Shown here: positions 43,126 to 54,289 of the stretch, in pieces
How positions within the stretch are numbered: position 1 is the first letter of the stretch
Layout: the number at the start of each line of letters is the position of its first letter
Origin: Tenebrio molitor
Taxonomy: Eukaryota; Arthropoda; Insecta; Coleoptera; Tenebrionidae
DNA length: 64,000 nt
Assembly (NCBI RefSeq): GCF_963966145.1
Contig: NC_091053.1
Coordinates: forward strand, 9,858,001 to 9,922,000
Direction: 5' to 3'
Notes under the pieces: model-generated
Told to the model about the DNA's origin: nothing
The model's database searches: none
What the model saw: the letters and a program-made list of their open reading frames with translations, nothing else
Made by a program: the position numbers and the translations under genes

Positions 43126-43255
43126 TATTATGGCTTTAAAATTTAAATCAAATAAATACAAATATTTTTATACACACAAAATTTGTTTTGTCTGTCAACT
43201 GTCAACAATAACCATTTGATATAATAACAAAACAAACAGTCCGAAACGCAGCGGC

Positions 43256-43745
43256 ACCTACACACAGTTAGATATAATTTTCTGTAGAAATCTATATCTG
43301 TTGGTAATTTTAAAATAAAAATTTACTTATATTAGATTTTATTAACAGGTTGACTGCCATAAGTACCATTCCAGGTACACACTGCGCTGTCATAACACGC
43401 CTCGCCTAACAAGAGCTTTTCGGTACATTGGAGGGAATCGAATTTAAACCAGCAAATCAAAATTTATGGAATTATTCCACTAGTAGGTGACTTGTTATAA
43501 CCTTGCGCATTATCTGCTGCATAATTTCACCAAAGTACCTATGTGGTACACGCGGCCTGCGAGACTAGACTGCGATCAGCTGATTTTAATTAACTTGTGG
43601 TTTATGTACGTTATCTCTGGTTTATGGTTGCTTTTTTAATGTGATCAGTTTATAACCTGTTGGTGAGTTTCTTTATTGCTTTTTATTCATATTTTCTAAG
43701 TTTTTGAAACAATCTTAGGTACCCCAGTACCTATTTGTTTTTGTA
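43256..43745. other. Upstream region of the second piggyBac
   Basis: No gene. TTAACAGGTTGACTGCCA at about 43348 follows a TTAA and could be a piggyBac end, but no partner was found after 45401. Confidence 0.3.
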
Positions 43746-45401
43746 ATGGACAAAGCAGAGGAACGACGACTTCTTGAATTACGAGTATATGACACAGTCG
43801 AAACGCCTTCTGGAAGCGATTTCGACGACAGTGACGCGGACCCTGATTTTTTAGATGAATCTTCAGACAACGTTAATTCTGTTTCTTCTGATTCATCCGA
43901 TTCCTCGATTGTTGGCCAAACGAACCAACCAACCGCTACAGTGGTGTCTGCCGCTAATGTTCAAAATTGGAATATTCCGAATATTAATTCTATTCGTGAT
44001 TTAGTATACAACCCCAGCCAGGAAACAATCGGACTTAATCCTGATATTCTACAAACTATGCCAGATGCAACTCCGTACCAGTTTTTTTCTTTATTTGTGG
44101 GCGACGATGTTATAAACCTCATTGTCAACGAAACAAATCGATATGCCCAACAACTAATTCAAAATAAGAACTTAAAACGAAAGGCTAGACTTAAAAGATG
44201 GACTCCAACTGATGCATCAGAAATACGTAACTTTTTAGGAATTCTGCTTTGGATGGGTTTGGTACAAATGCCTTCTATTGCTTGCTATTGGAAAATGGAT
44301 GGGATATATCAATGCAATATTCCAAAATACATGTCCAGAAATAGATTTGAGTTGCTGCTTAGCACATTTCATTTATCAGACAATTTGGCTGCACCGGCCG
44401 GTGACCGACTATACAAAGTCCAACCGTTGATTGACATGATGGTAACCAACTTCAATAATGTGGTTATCCCCGAACAATTTCTTTGTATTGATGAATCAAT
44501 GATACCCTTTTTAGGCAGTATATACAAAACAAACGCCATCGCTATGGCATCAAAGTTTTCAAACTGTGCGCAAAAGGCTTTTATACACTACAATATAAAG
44601 TATACGCGGGAAAGGAGGCAGCTGCCGATATGGCAGTTTCAACTAAAGTAGTAATGGAGCTGATGCAACCTTATTTAAATTTTGAACATACCTTGTATAC
44701 CGACAACTGGTATACCAGCATACCACTTGCTCTGATATTATTAGATAATGAAACTCATCTAGTTGGTACTATTCGCCAAAACAGAAAAGGCACTCCCGTC
44801 GAGGTCTCTAAGAAAAAACTGAAAAAGGGCGAAACAATCGCTAAACAAAATGATGATGGAATAATGGTCTTGAAATGGAAAGATCGTCGAGATGTACTCA
44901 TGTTGAGTACAAAGCATTTGGACGCAATGACAGCCGTAGCTCAACGAAGAGGCGAAAAGTTTAAGCCAGACGTGTTTCAAAATTATAATACCGGTAAATC
45001 GTTTATTGATCTTTCAGATCAATTGAGTTCGTACCACTTGATCTCTTAAGTGGTACCGCAAAATAGCATTTGATATCATGCTCAACACTGCTGTGGTAAA
45101 TGGACTATCAATTTACATGTCAACAACACGAAAAAAGATGTCAATAACTGACTTTAGAAAGCACATTATTGGTAAAATGTTGACAGTAAAGCCACGGGAC
45201 GCAACGTTAAGTACCCACAGTTTGAAGAAAATGTCCAAAAGAGCAAGATGTTACAATTATTACATACAAATAGGAAAAACAGAAGGCAGAATTGTGGCCC
45301 AGAAAAAAACCACACGAGTTTGGTCTAAATGCGAAGCATGTGGAAAGTGCATGTGTAGTGATTGTTTTTTTCTTAAGCACACATCTAAATTACTGGTATA
45401 G
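43746..45401 (+). pseudogene. piggyBac transposase 2, two frameshifts
   Basis: ATG 43746 starts MDKAEERRLLELR with a Ser/Asp-rich N-terminal region, then the DDE_Tnp_1_7 domain: PDATPYQFFSLF, FLGILLWMGLVQMPS and FLCIDESMIPF (first Asp). Near 44530 the frame shifts and continues VKVFKLCAKGF-like sequence. TLYTDNWYTS (second Asp) follows near 44694 and DLSDQLSSYH near 45008. A short deletion near 45045 shifts the frame again, then LKWYRKIAFDIM continues. The C-terminal Cys-rich finger is WSKCEACGKCMCSDC. Apart from these two shifts the gene is complete, so it is a fairly young relic. piggyBac enzymes insert at TTAA without leaving footprints (family knowledge). Confidence 0.85.
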
Positions 45402-45404
45402 GTT

Positions 45405-46190
45405 CTGCACAAGCTTTTCTATTTTGTTATGTTCAATTAATTTACCCTTACATTTGCTTATGTTGATTAAAATAATTAAAAATGAAGATAAGGCTAATGA
45501 TTTAAAGTTAGCATTTTTTACAGCTGTACATATTTCAATTCGAAGTATTGATCATCTCTCAGAACTTTTAAAGAAGACATCTGAAACCTTAAAAAATTTA
45601 AAATTACACAGAACAAAATGTTCTGCAACAATAAGAAAAATAAATCGCACCTTGCATGCTTTTAGAAGATTTAAACAAAAAAGATTACTCACTCATTGTG
45701 GATGAGTCTACAGATATTTCTACAATAAAACATATGGCCATGTGTGAAATATTTTAGTACAAGATACGATAGAATCATAAATAGAATCATCATAGATATT
45801 CTTGCAATTGTGGAAGTAGAAATTTCTACAGGTGCTTCCTTATATGAGATCCTGATAAATTTTTTAAGTGAAGTTCACTTAGATATTAAATTAATATCCT
45901 AATGGTTTAGGAACAGATGGTGGTACAGCTCTGACTGGAGTGAATAATTCCTTGTTTTCCCGGTTGCAACAATTAAATCCTAATATAGAACTTGTGCGAT
46001 GTGTTGCCCATTCTCTCAATAATGCTGCTAGTTCAGCAAATGTAGATTTTCTTGGTAGAGAAGTTTATAACTGGTTTTGTCATAGTAGTAAAAGGCAAAT
46101 TGAATATCATAGGTTATTTTCAATGTTAAATAATGGAATGAAGAAACAACATAAATTCAACAATTCAAAAAGTTTCCTTGGATGCTAAAA
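45405..46190 (+). pseudogene. hAT-type transposase fragment
   Basis: Just after the piggyBac gene: ending of a BED-adjacent region (LKLAFFTAVHISIRSIDHL, about 45500), SLIVDESTDIST (about 45691), NIELVRCVAHSLNNAA (about 45976) and WFCHSSKRQIEYHRLF (about 46072). These match the N-terminal and middle parts of a hAT-like transposase. Two frame changes and the absence of the dimerisation domain mark it as a fragment. It ends where a palindrome starts (46165). Confidence 0.6.
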
Positions 46191-46260
46191 TAGTTATATT
46201 TTAGCACCCAAGGAAACTTTTTGACAAATATTTTAGCATCCAAGGAAAATTTTACAAAAA
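46165..46260. repeat. Short palindrome with a third copy
   Basis: AGTTTCCTTGGATGCTAAAA and TTTTAGCACCCAAGGAAACT face each other across six bases. A third partial copy (TTTTAGCATCCAAGGAAA) follows. Confidence 0.8.
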
Positions 46261-46284
46261 TTAAAAAATTCAAAAATTTTAAAA

Positions 46285-46560
46285 TGCGGTTGTAGAAAAA
46301 ATAGTGTTTGTATTTCGTGCGAAAGATTGTTTTTTTGGCGCATTCGAATGAGTTTGAAGTCTCAACCTGACAGTCGCGACCAAAAACTCATTCTCATGCC
46401 CCAACAAAAAACAATCATTTTGCGCACTTAATACAAAAATAACTATTTTTGCATATCGTAATGAAAGTGGCACTTTTTTACACGCAAAATCGTAGTGAAA
46501 GTAGTACTTTTTTACACGAAAAATCGTAGGGAAAGTAGTACTTTTTTGTATCATTTTATT
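46285..46560. repeat. Foldback followed by a 34-bp tandem repeat
   Basis: An imperfect foldback (46288-46455; AAAATAGTGTTTGTATT against AATACAAAAATAACTATTTT) is followed by three units of about 34 bp (46456-46552). Each unit contains ATCGTA, GAAAGTAGTACTTTTTT or a variant. No gene. Confidence 0.7.
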
Positions 46561-46895
46561 CCATCTCCTTGGAGATGACTGTCAAAGCATACCTATTTTT
46601 TTTTTGTTGTAATTTTTCATAAATCCTTTTAGACCAAATTTCTCAACTTCTCTAAATATGCAAAAAAATAGTGTGTACAACACGTTATGAAGGTCTCTTT
46701 TTATCACTTATTTGCTTGATTAACTCGGGCTACGCCCTCGTTAATCAAACTGCAAATTCTTCTAAACAATGGCACTTCAAAAATATTTACGAAAAAAAGA
46801 GCTACCAGTGGAAAATCGATCTCCTAAATAATATGTTGAATTACAAATCCAGTGATGGCAATAATTTGCAAAATGTTTGTTTCAGGATTCCTAAA

Positions 46896-47040
46896 TAGTT
46901 ATTTATGTATCAAGGGCATTACGAAGATGTTTATGTTTGAGGGCAACCAGTTTAAAAGGTCGGGGGCCGCCAGGCCCGAGAGTTTTTAAGGTGCCCGAGA
47001 GCATAAACATCGAGTAATGCCCGTGGTGCATACAACGTTT
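46896..47040 (+). repeat. TAGTTATTTA hairpin element, copy D
   Basis: Starts TAGTTATTTATGTATCAA. Stem GGGCATTACGAAGATGTTTA pairs with AAACATCGAGTAATGCCC. Core GGTCGGGGGCCGCCAGGCCC. It is followed by TGCATACAACGTTTTAT, the counterpart of the segment after the hairpin in copies A and B. Confidence 0.75.
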
Positions 47041-47249
47041 TATGTTTCATTGCATTTGAATTTGTGAACATTTAAAAAATTTATAAATTGTGAACTTGAT
47101 TTTGCTAAATTTCCTAGTTGCGGTGGCTCGTATCTATGACGACTTGTTTGAGCGGGCATTATGATTTATACGCCCTAGGGCATTATAGCCTACTTAATAT
47201 ATCTCGTTGTCAAGGTATAAAAAACAAATAATGATTCAGTGAAACATAA

Positions 47250-47385
47250 TAGTTATTTATGCAACGAGGTTCTGTGGCCTCGAGGCCTTAAAATCCTCGC
47301 TACGCTCGTATTTCAATCTGGCCTCTCGGGCAATTAGAAAAGCCCAATTTGCACAGAAACGAGTTGCATACAAACTTTTATTGTT
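47250..47385 (+). repeat. TAGTTATTTA hairpin element, copy E
   Basis: Starts TAGTTATTTATGCAACGAGG. The outer stem GCAACGAGGTTCTG pairs with CAGAAACGAGTTGC. The inner parts contain GGCCTCGAGGCC and CCTCGCTACGCTCG. It ends TGCATACAAACTTTTATTG. Confidence 0.75.
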
Positions 47386-50300
47386 TGAAACGACGTCCCC
47401 AAAGCTTCCAAACCTATTGAAAATGATTTCGCATTTGCTTTTGACAGTTGACAAATTTTTCAAGAAATGTCACTTTGAATGTGTTGTCTAGGGCAACGGT
47501 TGGTTATCTGCTATTTTTTTCTTTAGAGCAGTTAGGAGACAGTTTACAAAGGAGCAAAATGAGAATTTATGACAGTTGAAAGCAATAAAATATTTTTATA
47601 AAATAACGAAACCAATCGTAGCCGAAACCAAAGAAACACACTTGTCCCGGTTTGTGAAATAAACAAAAAATTAACTAACCTTTTTACCAAATTTATTTTA
47701 TCATAATAATATAGGTCTTATTAAATGACATTACTTAGGTACATGTGTTAAGTAAATATTATGATTTATGAATAATTATACAGCGTGATCAACAATGACT
47801 GGCTCTGTTGGCAATGAAACAAGTGAAAAATATTGGTGTTTTTCTGTTTCGTAATTGGCATTGACGGGATGTTTTAACTTGACACGACATTAAAAAAAAA
47901 ATTGGTTATGTCGGGTATGTTTATGCTACGAGTATTACAATAATGACCCTTTGGTGGTAAACGTCAAATTCATCTGTCAACTCTGTCAAAGCTGACAACA
48001 GTGGTACCAAAATCATTCAAATTTTCATTGTTACCAACAGATTCAGTCATTCTTGATCACGTTGTATTATTATATTAATGTACTTATGGTTGTTCATTTT
48101 TTTCGTGCTCTTTGAAACCAGTGTTTCCATTCCCTTCTAAGAAGCGTTCCCGAATTTGTGTATAGTGCTCCCAGAGCTGCAGCGATTTTATGGCAGGGTA
48201 CCATTTTATAAACGTTAACGGCACCAACAATAGGTTTAAACCGCAGGGTCAACCCCTAATCGTAAATTCCTTCGAATATTACCCTGTAAACTGACAGGTA
48301 CAGAACGAAAGTGATGATTGACAGGGATCTGTTTAGGTCGCTTATCGGCATCTCAATAGACGTAATAATTACTATTGCCTTGCCATAAAATCGCTGCAGT
48401 TCTGGGACAACTATAACAACGCATGCCGGAATTACAATCCTTTTGAAACGTTGTAATCTAAATAACGCCACAATTTATTAGTTACTTCCAGATATCTCTC
48501 TTTTTAAGTCTTTGTTTTATATTTTAAAATTGTACTGTGTCTGATCATATTTAAGGTATCCAAATTTAAAACTATATAATCAAAACTATCGTGCAATGTA
48601 AATGCATGTAATGCATAGATTTTCGTATTTAAATTGACAAATAACATCGTTTTCCCAGCAGCAAACGCACCCCGTCCACAAGGCATTTGCACAGTGGCAT
48701 CAATTCATGTTATTCAGCCTTTCAGTAAGTATTTCGATAATTTTTTTTTAAATTTATTCCTCGACAATTTTCGTCGATAAGTTTAATTTCAGCTTCAGTA
48801 TATTTATGTTCAAAACCGAAAGTCAAAATAACCTTAAACGAAAACCGCAAAGCGTTGCGCACTACGAAGTAATAGTATGTATATCTTTGCGTTTTGAAGA
48901 ATACGAGGATGCGAAGCGTCCGAGTACTTCTTCAAGCCTCCGAGTCAAGCGTAGACACTTACATGCTGCGTAATGTATTACATTTTTTCTGAAATCGCTC
49001 TTTAAAAATTTTAAAATAAAATTCTATCGCATCAAGTCGGGCACAGTCATCTAGGTATTATAACGATAACCATTATAGTAAAATCACTATCTACTTGCAA
49101 AGTAAAAATGCCTCGGCAGGCAAAAATCGCTTGAAAAGTGACACTTTCCAGATCCAACTGCGTCTTGAAATAACCCACTTTCTTGACGATTTCAGGAAAA
49201 CATTATGGCTGGCGACTGATGTCGGTGTGACGTCACACGTACCTGATGGGCGTTTATAATCTCCTGTATCTCGAAAACGGTTCATCGTAGAGAGATGCGG
49301 TTTGAAAATTTGTTCTTAGATATTTTTGTTCTACAACTTCGATTTTCATGATACACCCCCTTTAACTTTATTAACATGCTGCATACTAATATCTCTACGT
49401 AACCTCAATTTTTATACAACGTGTTTTCAAAATAAGTACACAAATTTTAAACAGTAACAGAACTTGCCAAGAGCAACAAAATTTCTATGTACCACTTCAC
49501 TGAAAACTCATGCCATTTTTAACATTTAACCCCCCATAAATTAACGAGTCTTCTATGTAAAGTTTACAAGTCAACAAGTAATTCGTAATTTATTTGTTTC
49601 CCTGACAATTTTTACAATGAGGTACCTAATAATGAATTTTTGTCAAACTGACACTTCGCTGACTACCACTCATTTACAGGCAAAAATGCCCATATTTTCA
49701 AACGATTTTTCGCGAGTAACAAATGGTTACTGTGTAATTTATGTTAGGTTACTGCTTCCCCACCATTTCACTTTAACCCCACTTCCATTTTTCTAACTAA
49801 CTGTAACGTTTCGCAAAAATGGTAAGATAAGAGTCAATAGTTACGTTTCGCGCGTATTTGTGACGTTTCAAAAATTATTGAGGTTTGTTTTAGAAAATGA
49901 CAGGTATTTTTTAATTAGAAAAATACACTTCGCCGCAAAATTAACGCATAATTTGCAATTTCAAGAAAATTTGGTGAAGAAGGTTTTAAATGTATTGGCA
50001 ATAAGTTATTATCAATACCTCACCTCATTCTTGATAATTTTTTCGATAAACCTTGTAACGGTTTGTTGATAAAGACTAAAAAAGTACGTTGTCTTATTCT
50101 CTATAGTTCAGTTGGCTGAACATTCGCTTATTTTTCGAGATGTTTATGGCTCGCTGAAATTGTTTTTGCATAATGTTACAATATGAACCGTCAGAAAGAG
50201 CAAATGTCACAACATAACGCCGTAGCAGTTGTTACACTTCATGGTGAAGGGTGAAGTCAAACATTTATAGCCCAGCGCGTAGGAATAAACCAATCAACGG

Positions 50301-50818
50301 TTTCCCGTATACTAAGAAGGTACAGAGAGACAGGAGGATACAGTCGAAGACCAGGACAGGGTCGTGGAAAAGCAACAACAGCCGATCAGGATCGTTTTTT
50401 ACGATTGCAAGCGCTCAGAACGAGATTCGTTACAAGCACCATCCTACAAACTCGGTTTTTAAGGGCCCTATACACCTAGCATTTTGTTTGCAGGACTTGC
50501 TTGCGCATGCAAGTATGTGATACAAGTTTGTCAGCAACACACACTTTCTGGCATGTTTGTCAAACTTGTTTGCGTAAATTTGTATGAGATACAAGTCTTG
50601 TCCACACACGAGTGAAAATTTGTATGACAGCACATGGTTTGCTCGAACAAAATTTAGTAAAATCATAGTGAGTGACCGATTCGCGATGTATGTTCATACA
50701 AATATAAGTCTATCAAACGTGTTTGATATTTTTGCGGTGCGGCTTAACTTCGAGTTCAGTCGGTGAACATCGATACAGTTTCTAGAGAAACAAAGACTGA
50801 TTTTTGTAAAAAATCAAG

Positions 50819-52808
50819 ATGAGTGACATTAGAAATTATAGTCGGAAATTCATCGAAGAGTTTATACAGTTGTACAGGTATGTATGTTTTATTGATTAAG
50901 CAGTTTCTTTGCTTTTGATTAAAAAGCAAAAAGAAATTAAGTAGGTACCTATTTGAAATGATAGCACAGAATTAAAGACATGAAAATTTATTTTCCTAGC
51001 TGACTTATAATAATTTAATAGTATATACACGTTTATAACTTTTTAGATTGTCTCCGAGTCTATGGAAAGTTAAAAGTAAGGACTATAGTAACCGGAATCT
51101 GCGAAATGAGGCTTACGAGAAATTGATAAGTAAGCTAAAAGAAATTGAACCTACTGCTGATAGAGACATGGTGATCAGAAAAATTAATTCTCTGCGTTCT
51201 GCTTTCCGGCGAGAGTTAAAAAAAGTGAAAGATTGTACACACTCCGGCATGTCCAGTGAACAAGTTTACGAGCCACATTTGTGGTATTTTGATTTGCTAT
51301 CTTTTACGGTTGACCAAGAAACTCCACGAAAAGGAAAAAGTTCAATGGATTCCGACAATGAGGATAATGCGACGGAGGTATGTATCTTTCTATTTTATTT
51401 GCATTTTTACGCATAATAGAAATGGGTATTATAAAATTTTAAGTTAGTGTTGTACCATTCGGTCTTGAAATAATACCTTTCCTTCATTCATAAAATATCG
51501 TTTAAGATGATCTCTGATAGATTTTGCTTCCAAGGGTGCATTTCTGCCTCTTGTTATTTCTAGTGGTACCAAATGTTGAGATTCAGTTCGCCATGCGCCT
51601 TCAATTATTGTTCCACTTTCAATGTTTTCAGAATCGATGAGTTGGGGTGGGGAGTACGTACTTCTTGCATTTTCACGTAAAAAATTGTGTAGGGCACAAC
51701 ATACTAAAACTATTGTCTCAACCTTGTCCGGCTTCAAATTAATGGCGGTATGAAAAATTCTAAAACGCGAAGATAATATTCCGAAAGCATTTTCGACGAC
51801 CCGCCGTGCCCTTGACAATCTATAGTTAAAAATGTTTTCTTCATATGCCAGCGTGCGATGACTAAAGGGTTTCATAATGTTGTTACTCAAGGCAAATGCA
51901 TCGTCTCCTAGAAAGACCCGTAGAATCTCCCTATTATCTCTACTCCTTGGTAGAGGTTCACTGTTAGGAAGTTTTAAATTGGAATTTTGTAGTTTGTTGT
52001 AAAACGTTGTTTGTTCAATAACACCACCATCCGACACTCGTCCATTGACACCCACATCTACCATCAAAAATTTGTAATTAGCATCTACGCATGCCATGAG
52101 AACAATGCTGAAAAAGCCTTTATAATTGTAGAAGTAGCTTCCGCTTCCTGGTGGTGGAACGATTCTTATATGCTTGCCATCTAGCGATCCAACGCAATGA
52201 GGAAAATTCCAAACTTCTTGAAAATCCGTCTCTATTTTTAACCATTCCTGTTCTGTTCGTGGAAACTAAAATAAAAAATGATGTTTCAGGAAATCGCAAA
52301 TTTTGAAGAAGACTCTACGGTGAGTGATAAAAACGAAGAAAATCAACCATCAATCGATCCGTTCACTCAGCACTCAACGACAAACCAAATAAAACCAAAT
52401 AAAAGATGTTTAAAAAGGAAAAATACAGGACAAGAGGAGAGAACTAATAAGGAGAGACTTCTTGGTTTAGCCTGTGAAACTTTAACTCAAAACAAAAGCA
52501 ATGACCGGTGTGAAATATTTGGTAGCAATGTTGCTGTTAAGCTGAAAGTGATGTCTCGCGAACAGCAGCTATTAGCAGAGAAAATTATATCAGAAGTGTT
52601 GTTCTACGGAGAACTTGGACAATTAACACTTCACACTGTCAAAATGATACCAAATGTTCTTTCACCTGATTCACAATTGCTCTCACGTACACCATCGTCA
52701 TTATCATCCCCCTCGATGGTTTATTATCCACAACAAATTTCGCCGGATATTCCTTCGCCGAAAATATATACTCAACTTCATAATTATAATACTGATAACA
52801 TTATGTAA
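50819..52808 (+). CDS. MADF-domain protein of the Harbinger (3 exons)
   Basis: Exons 50819-50877, 51047-51377 and 52290-52808, with GT...AG introns; joined they give 302 open residues. The MADF DNA-binding domain occupies about residues 5-95 (FIEEFIQLYR, SLWKVKSKDYSNR, HLWYFDLLSF). A Ser- and Asp-rich linker follows. A C-terminal helix (REQQLLAEKIISEVLFYGEL) resembles BESS-type or dimerisation helices. The second intron (51378-52289) contains, on the opposite strand, the main exon of the transposase. In related elements the Myb/MADF protein recruits the transposase to the ends (family knowledge). The start ATG is the first in the frame after the upstream stop region. Confidence 0.8.
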
Positions 52809-53283
52809 TACTAATATTCATTGTAATAAGATATAATAAACAGTTTACCTTCATGTATTCATTCTTCAGTACTGAATAAATAGCTTTGCACGTTTCGGGA
52901 ATAATTTTGCCAAGTGCCTGTGGAGAAATTATCGCAGAAAATTTAAGGTCTTCATATGATCGTCCAGTGGCCAAAAAACGAATTGTTACTGCTAACCGTT
53001 CTTCAGCTGTAATAGCTGCCCTCAGAACTGTATCCTCTTTCTCGATAAGAGGTCTAACTTTTTCTAACAAAATCATAAAGTTGTCTTCAGACATCCTCAA
53101 GTAGTTAAAATAATCTTGAGACGAACTTCGTAGCTCTTTTATTAATTCTATATGTGATAATCTACTTCTCTGCAATAGCCACTCTTTACACCACACTTTA
53201 CGTTTCTTCTTTTTCGGCTGTTCATCAGTTAATTCTGCTATTATTACAGCAACACAAGCGAGCTTGACGTTCTCGTCACACAT
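51444..53283 (-). CDS. PIF/Harbinger transposase (2 exons, open)
   Basis: Exon 1 is 53283-52849, ending EYMK before GTAAAC. Exon 2 is 52265-51444, opening FPRTEQEW after TTTTAG. Joined they make 418 open residues. An N-terminal helix-turn-helix region (EERLAVTIRFLATGRSYEDL, residues about 88-107) is followed by the DDE_Tnp_4 domain: GSLDGKH (first Asp), NGRVSDGGVIEQT (second Asp) and RRVVENAFGIL (Glu). MCDENVK is chosen as start because sequence before it is not conserved-looking, although an in-frame upstream ATG exists at 53343. All splice junctions keep the frame. The single intron (52266-52848) contains exon 3 of the MADF gene on the other strand. The enzyme would cut and paste the element at TTA/TWA sites. 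Confidence 0.88.
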
Positions 53284-54289
53284 GTTTGCTGAAAGTGACA
53301 GCTCCTGGGTGTGTGGTCGAGTTTTTAATATTAAAAAATCCACTTGTCTTTACATACAAAATAAAGTACCAAGAACATATATTAGACACACACTTAACAG
53401 CATGCATGAATACAATGTTAGTACTATACATGTGTTTTATCAAATCCTGTAGTATGTGATCATCATATGTATTGGAAACATGAATGCGCATACAAGTACT
53501 GCAAACAAAACGCTAGGTGTATAGGGCCCTTTAGAACGATATAACACCAGAATAAGCCAAGATACAGTAAGAAGGCGTCTTCGGTAAACTGAACTGCGTC
53601 CATATGTGCCAGCTACGGGACCGCTTCTGACCCCAGTACATCGAAGGGCCCGACTCGAATTTGCTAGAGAACATGTTGACTGGGACATCGCCTCATGGAG
53701 TCGTGTTTTGTTTAGCGACGAATCCAGATTTTCTCTGGTGAGCAATGATCGACGAGTAAGGGTGTACAGACGCTCGGGTGAGAGATATGCACCATGTAAT
53801 ATTGTCGGAACAGTGCAATTTGGTGGAGGATCCGTCCTTGTCTGGGGTGGCATATCATTAGAAGCGCGTACAGAACTTGTCGTTAAAGCTGGACGAGCAC
53901 TTTATGCGCACGGATATGTAACAACGATAGTGGAACCACATGTTATACCCTTCGCCCCATTCATAGGAGATCAGTTCGTGTTTATGCACGATAATGCTCG
54001 CCCGCATATTGCTGGGATTGTCCGCGACTACCTTGAAGAGACCAATATTACGACCATGGTATGGCCGGCAAGGAGTCCGGACTTAAACCCAATTGAACAT
54101 GTGTGGGACATGTTAGGAAGACGATTAAGAGCTTCAGACCCGCGACCAAATTCACTAGCAGAAGTAAGAAACAGATTGGTAGAAATTTGGGAAAATCTGG
54201 ACCAAAACGATATTAGAGCTGAAATCGAAAGCATGCAACGAAGATGTCAGGCCGTCATCAGAGCCAGAGGTGGAAATACACGTTATTGA

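Larger units (their letters stand above)
46561..49930. other. Non-coding stretch with several hairpins
   Basis: No gene can be supported. Inverted structures: GATTAACTCGGGCTACGCCC (46720) with its partner GTTAATC; copies D (46896) and E (47250) of the TAGTTATTTA class; an inverted pair AGCTGCAGCGATTTTATGGC (about 48175) and its complement (about 48374); and GAATACGAGGATGCGAAGCG (about 48900) pairing with CCGAGTACTTCTTCAA. CGATTTTTCGCGAGTAAC at 49703 is the reverse complement of 54998-55015. Confidence 0.6.
50462..53530. mobile_element. PIF/Harbinger element, apparently complete
   Basis: Ends AGGGCCCTATACACCTAGC and GCTAGGTGTATAGGGCCCT are inverted, and similarity continues for about 45 bp (…TTTTGTTTGCAG). 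The trinucleotide TTA is duplicated (50459-50461, 53531-53533), the hallmark of this superfamily. It carries two open spliced genes on opposite strands: MADF (+) and transposase (-). Length 3069 bp. It is inserted inside a Tc1 transposase gene. With intact ends, duplication and both genes, it could be autonomous. Confidence 0.93.
50183..54289 (+). pseudogene. Tc1-type DD34E transposase, interrupted
   Basis: The first part is 50183-50461 and the second 53534-54289; removing the Harbinger plus one TTA keeps the frame. Blocks are NQSTVSRILRRYRETGGYSR with SRRPGQGRGK (paired-type DNA-binding region), VLFSDESRFSL (first Asp, about 53707), FMHDNARPH (second Asp, about 53980) and SPDLNPIEHVWD (Glu, about 54075). 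I count 34 residues between the last two, the Tc1 signature. Two in-frame stops (TGA at about 50249, TAA 53585-53587) inactivate it. The second part alone is open for 227 codons. Confidence 0.85.

Noticed and set aside
46456..46552. CRISPR-like tandem units
   Set aside because: Units are contiguous without spacers and the DNA is eukaryotic; this is a simple tandem repeat.
48256..48471. 71-codon minus-strand frame near an inverted pair
   Set aside because: A similar peptide piece appears at 48175, but neither has a recognisable domain; only the inverted pair is reported.
53440..53853. 137-codon minus-strand frame
   Set aside because: It crosses the Harbinger right end and is antisense to the Tc1 transposase.
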